From NCBI RefSeq assembly GCF_014648135.1, contig NZ_BMQN01000039.1, forward strand, positions 1-7,786: a stretch of 7,786 nt of DNA, read 5' to 3'. Positions 1 through 5,414 of this stretch are shown here, piece after piece. The stretch is from Deinococcus sedimenti. Its GTDB lineage: Bacteria > Deinococcota > Deinococci > Deinococcales > Deinococcaceae. The position numbers and the translations under genes are program-made. The notes below the pieces were generated by a model, which ran no database searches, was not told where the DNA came from, and saw nothing but the letters and a program-made list of their open reading frames with translations. How positions within the stretch are numbered: position 1 is the first letter of the stretch; every line of letters begins with the position of its first letter.

Positions 1-54
1 GGTGCCGAGGGCGAGGGCGGCGAGTACGGTCAGGCTGAGCGCGCTTTTCTTCAT
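1..54 (-). CDS. N-terminus of an exported protein (partial, runs off left edge)
   Basis: Reading leftward from the ATG at 54-52, the frame is open to the window edge and gives MKKSALSLTVLAALALGT. This has two lysines after the initiator Met, then an uninterrupted hydrophobic stretch rich in Leu and Ala. It is a classic signal peptide n-region plus h-region; the cleavage site lies outside the window. The start is supported by GGAGGA just upstream (58-63) and by a near-consensus promoter at 121-149. Only 18 codons are visible, so function cannot be assigned. It could be a periplasmic binding protein, a lipoprotein or an outer-envelope protein. It is transcribed divergently from the M1 peptidase. 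Confidence 0.75.
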   Translation of the reverse strand, partial: MKKSALSLTVLAALALGT

Positions 55-57
55 GTG

Positions 58-63
58 TCCTCC
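58..63 (-). promoter_or_regulatory. Shine-Dalgarno site of the leftward exported-protein gene
   Basis: On the minus strand this reads GGAGGA, followed by CAC and the ATG at 54. The core GGAGG lies 4 nt from the start codon, which is close but workable. It fixes the start of the partial gene. Confidence 0.7.
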
Positions 64-114
64 GGATATGGGTCACCCACGGGCCACGATGTGCCCGGGG
101 TTGGGTGTTGAGAT

Positions 115-134
115 GCCGCAATTCTAGGTGCGGC
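115..134. promoter_or_regulatory. Palindrome enclosing the -10 element, candidate operator
   Basis: GCCGCA at 115-120 and TGCGGC at 129-134 form a perfect 6-bp inverted repeat with an 8-nt centre. It encloses the -10 hexamer of the leftward promoter (121-126). A repressor dimer bound here would block RNA polymerase. The palindrome is seen directly; the regulatory role is inferred, and no regulator is visible in the window. Confidence 0.4.
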
Positions 135-149
135 TTGATGGTCTGTCAA
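121..149 (-). promoter_or_regulatory. Sigma-A type promoter for the leftward gene
   Basis: On the minus strand there is a perfect -35 TTGACA (149-144), a spacer of exactly 17 nt, and a -10 TAGAAT (126-121, five of six consensus bases). Transcription should begin near 114 and give a leader of about 60 nt that includes the SD at 58-63. The -10 sits inside the inverted repeat at 115-134. Confidence 0.8.
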
Positions 150-361
150 TGCGTTCCTCATCTATGAAGTTGAAATCTTTCCCAACAATCAATACTGACC
201 TGTCTATATCATTGCTACATTAATGCCGCAGCGCGCAATCTGGTTGCGCTTTCTTGGTGGCCTTGTGAGAGAACGAGCATAGCCCTAACCAGACGACGCA
301 AGCTCCGGTTCAGGCGCGCCCAACGGCAGCGCAGGTGACAGGCCAGTCAGGCGGCAGCGCC

Positions 362-367
362 TATCCT
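362..367 (+). promoter_or_regulatory. Possible -10 hexamer for a near-leaderless M1 peptidase mRNA
   Basis: TATCCT keeps the key T1, A2 and T6 of the -10 consensus and ends 9 nt before the ATG at 377. A transcript starting there would have a leader of 0-3 nt. The gap is slightly longer than the 6 nt seen before the BON-LysM gene and murD, and no good -35 is present, so this is weak. Confidence 0.3.
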
Positions 368-376
368 GCCACCACC

Positions 377-1765
377 ATGCTGCGTCACGCCCGGACCGCT
401 CTGATCCTGCTGCACCTGACAGTCGGTTGCGCTCTAGGAGCGGCCGCCCCAGCTACGCTTCTGCCCGACCCGATCTATCCGGACCTCGGGCAGCCCGGAC
501 TCGACGTTCAGCACTACGACATCCACCTCACGGTGCCTCAACCCGGCACCCCCTGGCTGCGCGCCCAGGTCAGGATCGATCTCCAGGCCAAGCTCCCCCT
601 GAACGACATCCGCCTCGACTACCAGGGCCCCACCGTCCTCTCCGTGCAGTGGAACGGCATGCCGGTGCCCTACCACCTCCAGGCCAGCCCCGCCAAACTG
701 ATCATCCCGCGCGCACTGCCGACCGGAGCAGCAGCCACCCTGACCATCGTCACCGCAGGTGACACGAGAGGACTGCCCGACCCCACCCTGCCCATCCAGC
801 TCGGCTGGCAGAGCGTCCCGGCCAGCCCTGAGCAGCCCGGCGCGAACTTCGCGTTCAGCGAACCGGACGGCACCCACACCTTCCTGCCCTGCAACGACCA
901 CCCGTCCGACCCGGCCACGTTCACCACTCACCTCACCGTCCCGCAGGACGTGCAGGCCGTTGCCAGCGGACGCCGAACGGGTGAAACCCAGCACCCTGAC
1001 GGCACCCACACCCTCACCTACACCCTCGACACGCCCATTCCCACCTACGCGCTCGGCATCCACATCGGCACCCTGCAGGAAGTCCGGCGCCCGGCCGCCC
1101 TCCTCCCCACCCAGAGTGTCGATCTGAGCGACTACTTCCCGACCAGCGTTCCCCTGGACGTGCGCGCCCCCTACCAGCGCACGACCGACATCCTGAAAGT
1201 CCTCACCGACTGGTTCGGCCCCTACCCGTTCGCCACGTACGGCTCGGTCGTCGTGACGCCGCCCCTGCCGGCCCTTGAAACCGCCTCCCTGAGCACCATG
1301 CCGGTCCGCTCCAGCCGCGAACGCGTCATCGTGCACGAACTCGCCCACCAGTGGTTCGGGAACGCCGTGCCCCTGGCCCGCTGGTCCGACACCTGGCTGA
1401 ACGAGGGATTCGCCACGTACGCCGAACTCCTCTGGGCCGAAGCCAATGCGCAGGACACCACCCCGCTCCTGGCCAGCTGGCGGGACCGGCTGCGCGGCGG
1501 GACCCGCCCCCTGACCGCCACCACCCAGGCTGAGCTCTTCGACAGTACCGCCTACGCCCGCGGCGCCCTGACCCTCCATGCTCTTCGGCAGCAGGTCGGC
1601 GACCCCGCCTTCCGCACGTTCCTCCAGACGTACGCCCGCACCCGCGCCGCCCAGCCCACCCAGACCGCCGACCTGCTCTCCTTGAGCCGCCAGTACCTGG
1701 GTGCCGACGCCGAAACCCTGCTCCGGCGCTGGATAGACCGGCCCACCTTGCCCGCCATCCCGTGA
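377..1765 (+). CDS. Secreted or membrane-anchored M1-family zinc aminopeptidase
   Basis: Predicted metallopeptidase removing N-terminal residues from peptides outside the cytoplasm. With the start at ATG 377 (462 aa), it opens with a basic-hydrophobic signal segment (residues 1-24). LTVGC at 14-18 is lipobox-like but has Thr at -3, so lipoprotein status is open. A typical M1 N-terminal beta domain follows, starting at DVQHYDIHL (43-51). The zinc site is complete: HELAH at 320-324, then exactly 18 residues to E343 in NEGFATY. The substrate-anchoring GxMEN motif is degenerate (PALETAS) but keeps E301. Y393 in AYARGAL fits the catalytic tyrosine. The protein ends after the catalytic domain, so it lacks the C-terminal domain of long PepN-type enzymes. 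An in-frame GTG at 335 would add 14 polar residues before the signal segment and has no SD, so it was not preferred. The BON-LysM gene follows 65 nt later. Confidence 0.88.
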   Translation: MLRHARTALILLHLTVGCALGAAAPATLLPDPIYPDLGQPGLDVQHYDIHLTVPQPGTPWLRAQVRIDLQAKLPLNDIRLDYQGPTVLSVQWNGMPVPYHLQASPAKLIIPRALPTGAAATLTIVTAGDTRGLPDPTLPIQLGWQSVPASPEQPGANFAFSEPDGTHTFLPCNDHPSDPATFTTHLTVPQDVQAVASGRRTGETQHPDGTHTLTYTLDTPIPTYALGIHIGTLQEVRRPAALLPTQSVDLSDYFPTSVPLDVRAPYQRTTDILKVLTDWFGPYPFATYGSVVVTPPLPALETASLSTMPVRSSRERVIVHELAHQWFGNAVPLARWSDTWLNEGFATYAELLWAEANAQDTTPLLASWRDRLRGGTRPLTATTQAELFDSTAYARGALTLHALRQQVGDPAFRTFLQTYARTRAAQPTQTADLLSLSRQYLGADAETLLRRWIDRPTLPAIP

Positions 1766-1818
1766 GAAACGAGATTCACCGAACCTGAACGCAGCCGCTC
1801 CGCAGGAGGGAGGCGGGG

Positions 1819-1824
1819 TACGCT
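1819..1824 (+). promoter_or_regulatory. -10 element for leaderless transcription of the BON-LysM gene
   Basis: TACGCT fits the -10 pattern TAnnnT and ends exactly 6 nt before ATG 1831, so transcription would start at or next to the start codon. The purine-rich AGGAGGG at 1804-1810 lies about 20 nt from the ATG, too far for an SD. Leaderless mRNAs are known to be common in Deinococcus. Confidence 0.55.
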
Positions 1825-1830
1825 CCGCTC

Positions 1831-2586
1831 ATGTGGCCATTCGGAAAGAGCACAGCGGAGCGCGTGAAAGACGCGATCAACGAAAATCCTGTCCTGGCAC
1901 CCCTGAATCTTCAGGTGAGTGAGAAGGGAGGCGTCGTGACTGTCACTGGTCGAGTGCCGCGACAGTCCGTGACAGGACTGATCACCATGATGGCTCAAGG
2001 TATCAACGGTGTGAAGAGCGTCGATATCAGCGGTGTGGCTGTCGACCAGCTCGCAGCCGGACCCGCGCAGCCCGCCCCCACGGCGCCCACGCCCAGCGTC
2101 ACGGAGATCGCGCCGTCGACCGGCAACATGAACGCTCGCCCCAGTGACGACATGGATGCGGAAGTGCAGGAGATCGAGGACAACAGCCGGATTGCCAAGG
2201 CGGTGCTGAGTGCCATCCGCAGCAACGGCGAGCTGGCCGACGACCCGATCGACGTCTTGCAGAGTGGGAAAACCGTGATTCTGCGGGGCGTGGTGGACAA
2301 CGACCACGAGCAGCGCCTGCTGGAGAAAGTGGCACGCGGGGTCGAGGGCGTCAGCGGCGTGGACCTCAGTGGGGTGCGAGTCGCTCAGGGTGCCAAGGAA
2401 ATGGCCAAGGAGAAGGACGCTGACACGGGCGACACCGTCTACGTTGTCAAGGCTGGCGACAGCCTCTCCAGCATCGCGGAACGGTACTACGGTGACCCGA
2501 TGCAGTACAAGAAGATTGCTCACTTCAACAACATCAGCAACCCGGACCTGATTCACCCTGGTGATCGCATCCGCATCCCAGGCTGA
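1831..2586 (+). CDS. BON-BON-LysM domain protein
   Basis: This 251-aa protein has three recognisable parts. BON domain 1 spans about residues 8-72, with the typical strand-turn GGVVTVTGRV at 33-42 and the INGVKSVD segment at 58-65. A Pro/Ala/Thr-rich linker follows (about 73-100). BON domain 2 spans about 116-186, with GKTVILRGVV at 146-155 and VEGVSGVDLS at 171-180. The LysM domain is at 203-250 (YVVKAGDSLSSIAERYYGD, ending in IHPGDRIRIP). There is no signal peptide, so it may be cytoplasmic, like E. coli Kbp (YgaU), a one-BON plus LysM potassium-binding protein. This one carries a duplicated BON and is about 100 residues longer. BON domains generally bind phospholipid or other envelope ligands and LysM binds N-acetylglucosamine polymers. 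The actual ligand here is unknown. Transcription probably stops at the hairpin at 2602-2628. Confidence 0.88.
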   Translation: MWPFGKSTAERVKDAINENPVLAPLNLQVSEKGGVVTVTGRVPRQSVTGLITMMAQGINGVKSVDISGVAVDQLAAGPAQPAPTAPTPSVTEIAPSTGNMNARPSDDMDAEVQEIEDNSRIAKAVLSAIRSNGELADDPIDVLQSGKTVILRGVVDNDHEQRLLEKVARGVEGVSGVDLSGVRVAQGAKEMAKEKDADTGDTVYVVKAGDSLSSIAERYYGDPMQYKKIAHFNNISNPDLIHPGDRIRIPG

Positions 2587-2601
2587 ACCTCGACGGATCT
2601 G

Positions 2602-2628
2602 ACGCCCCTGGCTTCCTGCCGGGGGCGT
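2602..2628 (+). terminator. Hairpin terminator after the BON-LysM gene
   Basis: Starting 16 nt after the stop codon, ACGCCCCTGGC pairs with GCCGGGGGCGT over 11 bp (one G-T pair) around a TTCCT loop. Only a weak T-containing tail follows (TGGCCTTG). This is a strong GC hairpin of the type expected to end transcription in a GC-rich genome. It also isolates the glycerate kinase from the upstream gene. Confidence 0.7.
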
Positions 2629-2695
2629 TGGCCTTGCACAATGGCCAGATGCCTCCCCAGCCAATCACACCCCGCCCTCGCCGACGTTGTGCCCT

Positions 2696-2701
2696 GGAGG
2701 G
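2696..2701 (+). promoter_or_regulatory. Shine-Dalgarno site deciding the glycerate kinase start
   Basis: GGAGGG lies 8 nt before ATG 2710. It supports this start over the in-frame ATG at 2641, which has no SD and would add 23 residues with no resemblance to the family. Confidence 0.75.
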
Positions 2702-2709
2702 GTGATTTC

Positions 2710-3966
2710 ATGGACCATGCCGCGCGGGGCCCCAGACTGTTGCTGGAGTCAGCCTTCCGCTCCGCCCTGTCGGCGGCCTCGCCGGACCGGTTGCTGCGGC
2801 CTCACCTGGATCCAGCGAACCGTCCCGACCTGATCGTGGCCGTGGGGAAGGCCAGCGTGGCCATGGCCCAGGCTGCGCTTGACGTCTACCGGGAGACACC
2901 CACACTGATCATTGCCCCTCACGGCTCAGGCGCGAGTTCTGGAAGCTGGCCCGCATCCGTCCGCGTCATGGAAGCCGGTCACCCCGTACCGGACGACGCG
3001 AGCGTCCGCGCCGGGCAGGCTGCCCTGGCCAGCGTAGCGGCCCTGAGAGCCGATCAGCAGGCGCTGGTGCTGATCTCCGGCGGGGGCAGCGCACTCATGA
3101 GCGCCCCGCTGGGCGTGACCCTGCCGCAGAAGAGGCAACTCACGGATGATCTGCTGCGCAGTGGCGCCGGGATTGCCGAGATCAACACCGTCCGCAAGCA
3201 CCTCTCCGCCGTCAAGGGCGGGCGACTGGCCCAGGCGACCCGGGCCACCGTGTGCACTTTCCTGCTGTCCGACGTGGTGGGCGACATCCCCGGCCTGATC
3301 GCCAGCGGGCCCACTGTCCCGGAGATTACCGTGGCCAGGGACGCCCTGACCGTCCTGAACCGCTACCGGATCGACGCCCCCGAAGCCCGCGCGTACCTTT
3401 CGGCAACGCCGGACGAATCGCCCAGGACGCTCCCCCACGCCAGCGCTCAGGTTATCGGGGGGAACCGCACCCTGCTGGACGCCGCCCGCCAGTACCTGCA
3501 GGAACGCGGCGTTCACAGCGTGATTCTCGGCGACACCTTCACCGGAGAGGCTCGCGCACTGGCGGCCTTCCACGCGCAGATCATCCGGAGCATCCAGCAG
3601 CACGGTACACCCGTCGCCGCACCCGTGGCGCTGCTGTCCGGAGGGGAGGCCACCGTCCAGCTGGGCCACGCCACCGGCCGGGGTGGACGCAACCTGGAAT
3701 TCGCGCTGGCCCTCATGACCGAGCTGGGAGAGGCCGGCATCTATGGTCTGTCTGCAGGCAGCGACGGTCGAGACGGCACCAGCCCGGGCGCCGGAGCGTT
3801 CATGACCCCGGACAGTCTGACCCGCGCCCGGCACCTGGGCCTGGACCCCCACGACATGCTGGACCGGCACGACTCGCACACGCTGTTCGAGGCGCTGGGG
3901 GACATCCTCTACACCGGTCTGACCGGCCACAACCTGAACGACATCCGGCTGCTTCTCGTTCGTTGA
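2710..3966 (+). CDS. Glycerate 2-kinase, MOFRL family (DUF4147 plus MOFRL domains)
   Basis: Predicted cytoplasmic enzyme that phosphorylates D-glycerate with ATP to 2-phosphoglycerate, feeding glyoxylate, tartrate or serine breakdown into glycolysis. The 418-aa length is normal for the family. The N-terminal domain shows VGKAS at 45-49 (K47 is expected to be catalytic), EAGHPVPD at 88-95, LISGGGSALM at 121-130, EINTVRKHLSAVKGGRLA at 157-174 and SDVVGDIPGLIASGPT at 187-202. The C-terminal MOFRL domain shows LLSGGEATV at 308-316, GRGGRNLEFAL at 323-333, SAGSDGRDGTSPGAGAF at 348-364 and the terminal TGLTGHNLNDIRLLLV at 402-417. Older annotations call such proteins hydroxypyruvate reductase (TtuD), which is probably wrong for this family. 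It is a single gene, preceded by a terminator and convergent with ftsW. No other glyoxylate or tartrate gene is in the window. Confidence 0.92.
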   Translation: MDHAARGPRLLLESAFRSALSAASPDRLLRPHLDPANRPDLIVAVGKASVAMAQAALDVYRETPTLIIAPHGSGASSGSWPASVRVMEAGHPVPDDASVRAGQAALASVAALRADQQALVLISGGGSALMSAPLGVTLPQKRQLTDDLLRSGAGIAEINTVRKHLSAVKGGRLAQATRATVCTFLLSDVVGDIPGLIASGPTVPEITVARDALTVLNRYRIDAPEARAYLSATPDESPRTLPHASAQVIGGNRTLLDAARQYLQERGVHSVILGDTFTGEARALAAFHAQIIRSIQQHGTPVAAPVALLSGGEATVQLGHATGRGGRNLEFALALMTELGEAGIYGLSAGSDGRDGTSPGAGAFMTPDSLTRARHLGLDPHDMLDRHDSHTLFEALGDILYTGLTGHNLNDIRLLLVR

Positions 3967-3976
3967 CCTGCTGGTC

Positions 3977-3992
3977 GGACGGTTCACCGTCC
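3977..3992 (+). terminator. Small hairpin after the glycerate kinase, weak terminator candidate
   Basis: GGACGG and CCGTCC form a 6-bp stem with a TTCA loop, 10 nt after the stop codon at 3966. No T-run follows, so termination is only a possibility. Confidence 0.3.
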
Positions 3993-4067
3993 AGTCAGCA
4001 CGTCAGTGGCTGGTCCGTCCTGCGAGCCCGCAGAGGGACTTCATCATGGGTCTGGACTCACAGCAGA

Positions 4068-4106
4068 ATTCAGAGGTATGGAAGGGTTGTCTCCATATCT
4101 CTGAAT
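4068..4106. repeat. 15-bp inverted repeat, possible small dispersed repeat
   Basis: ATTCAGAGGTATGGA (4068-4082) pairs with TCCATATCTCTGAAT (4092-4106). There is a single G-T pair and the loop is 9 nt. The arms are AT-richer than the neighbourhood and no T-run follows, so it does not look like an ordinary terminator for either convergent gene. It could be a core of a small non-coding dispersed repeat or a MITE-like remnant; copy number cannot be judged from one window. Confidence 0.5.
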
Positions 4107-4292
4107 CGAGCGGACTCGAAGAGCTGCGCCGCAGAGCGAGCACCTGAGAAGGACAGCGGTTGGAGGTGAAGCCCTGGGGCGTGGTGTTGGCCCCTGGGCG
4201 GAACTGGAAAACGCTGTCAGATACGTGAATTCAAGAGAAGGGAACTGCCGCTGACCGAGGCGGCCCAACATGTTTGCGTCCCACAGGCGACG

Positions 4293-5414
4293 TCAGTCCG
4301 TGGCGGTTGGGAGGGAACCGGCTGGAACGGCGGGCGTCTCCGTGTCCGCCAGCTGGTGCCGTACCTCGCGCATGGCAGAGTGGATGACGGCCAGCGCCAC
4401 ACTCATGGTCAGCATGCTGGAAAACCCGTAGCTGACCAGGGGAAGGGGGACGCCCGTCACCGGGAAGAGGCCCGCCGCCACGCACAGGTTCACGAACGCC
4501 TGACCCACGATCATGAACATCGTCCCGATCGCCAGGATGCTCGCCCCGTGAATCTCGGGCGTCATGGGACGTACCCGGCTGGCCAGGTGCGCCACGTCCA
4601 GCGCCGTGATCACGATCAGCCAGTACGCGAACAGCAGCATCGCCACGCCCAGCAGGCCCGACGTGAACCCCACCGACGCGACGATCAGGTCCGTGTGCTC
4701 GCCGAAGTACGTGTACCGCAGTCCGTCCGGCCCCTGACCGGAGATTCCCCCGAAATTCAGGTCCCGGTGCGCCTTGCCGATCTGGTCGAGGCCCTGTTCG
4801 CGGATCTGTTCCACCTGACGGTGGGTGTTCAGGCGGTCCAGGATGTACGGGTGCCGTTCCAGGTAGGAGCCCACCAGGGGCAGCAGCATCATGGTGATCG
4901 CCAGGATCAGGCCGCTGATGTTGCTGATCCGCACGCCCGCCGCGTACATCACGATGATGCCCAGCCCGAACATCAGGACGCTGGTGCCCAGGTCCGGCTC
5001 GATCAGCACCAGCAGCGTCGTCAGCAGAATCATGGCCGTGGCGCTGATCAGTTTGTTGTGCACGCCCCGCCGCGCGAAGAACGAGGCCAGCATCAGTACC
5101 AGACCCAGTTTCGCCATCTCGGACGGCTGGAAGCGCACCGGGCCGAACTCCAGCCAGCGGCGTGTAGCCTCACTCTCGGCGGTGCCGACCCCCATGAAGG
5201 GCACGAGCAGCAGGAAGAACAAGGTCACGCCCCACACCACCGGCCCCAGCTTCAGGAACGCCCGGGGGCGCAGCCGCGCCACGACCAGCGTCACGCCCAG
5301 GGCCAGCAGCGCTTTCAGGCCGTGATCTGCGATCTTGTCCGGCTCGACGGCCGCGATGCCCAGCACACCCAGGCACAGCAGCATGACCTGCGCGATGATC
5401 AGCTGAATGCTCAC
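4293..5414 (-). CDS. ftsW: FtsW-type SEDS peptidoglycan glycosyltransferase
   Basis: Polytopic inner-membrane enzyme that polymerises lipid II into glycan strands at the division septum, normally with a class B PBP. The 373-aa product consists mostly of hydrophobic helices. It shows RRWLEFGPVRFQPSEMAKL (85-103), IEPDLGTS (138-145), FGEHTDLIVA (237-246) with D242 as the expected catalytic aspartate, and the C-terminal signature GQAFVNLCVAAG with GVPLPLVSYGFSSML (304-335). The Glu-Glu pair that usually follows the catalytic Asp is replaced (VGFTSGLLG, 248-256). The GTG start at 5414 is supported by GGAGGT at 5421-5426 and overlaps the murD stop as GTGA, which implies translational coupling. RodA is the main alternative; the position directly after murD favours FtsW. 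The usual next gene, murG, does not follow. Confidence 0.88.
   Translation of the reverse strand: MSIQLIIAQVMLLCLGVLGIAAVEPDKIADHGLKALLALGVTLVVARLRPRAFLKLGPVVWGVTLFFLLLVPFMGVGTAESEATRRWLEFGPVRFQPSEMAKLGLVLMLASFFARRGVHNKLISATAMILLTTLLVLIEPDLGTSVLMFGLGIIVMYAAGVRISNISGLILAITMMLLPLVGSYLERHPYILDRLNTHRQVEQIREQGLDQIGKAHRDLNFGGISGQGPDGLRYTYFGEHTDLIVASVGFTSGLLGVAMLLFAYWLIVITALDVAHLASRVRPMTPEIHGASILAIGTMFMIVGQAFVNLCVAAGLFPVTGVPLPLVSYGFSSMLTMSVALAVIHSAMREVRHQLADTETPAVPAGSLPTATD

Larger units (their letters stand above)
55..376. other. Divergent intergenic region with AT-rich core
   Basis: No credible gene is present in these 322 nt. The left part holds the SD, promoter and palindrome of the leftward gene. 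From about 144 to 235 the sequence is clearly AT-rich compared with the GC-rich surroundings. I looked for a rightward promoter for the M1 peptidase in this AT-rich part. TTGAAA at 170-175 is a fair -35, but no matching -10 follows at 16-18 nt. I did not find the Deinococcus radiation/desiccation response palindrome. Confidence 0.6.
3967..4292. other. Convergent intergenic region between glycerate kinase and ftsW
   Basis: These 326 nt contain no ORF that I believe; the short frames here show no recognisable domain or start signal. The contents are the small hairpin at 3977-3992, the 15-bp hairpin at 4068-4106, an imperfect repeat GCCCTGGGG / CCCCTGGGC at 4171-4179 and 4191-4199, and a 5-bp stem (GCCGC / GCGGC) at 4247-4264. 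No clear intrinsic terminator for ftsW is present. Confidence 0.55.

Noticed and set aside
170..198. Rightward promoter TTGAAA-N17-TACTGA
   Set aside because: The -10 matches consensus at only two positions and lies far from the peptidase start.
434..1579. Minus-strand open frame of 381 codons opposite the M1 peptidase
   Set aside because: Gly/Val-rich mirror of the peptidase gene with no motif; the plus-strand frame has the complete zinc site.
2641..2709. Upstream start of the glycerate kinase at ATG 2641
   Set aside because: There is no SD, the residues do not resemble the family, and GGAGGG sits correctly before ATG 2710.
2926..3987. Minus-strand frame of 353 codons opposite the glycerate kinase
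   Set aside because: The plus-strand frame carries all kinase and MOFRL motifs; the reverse frame is a by-product of codon bias.
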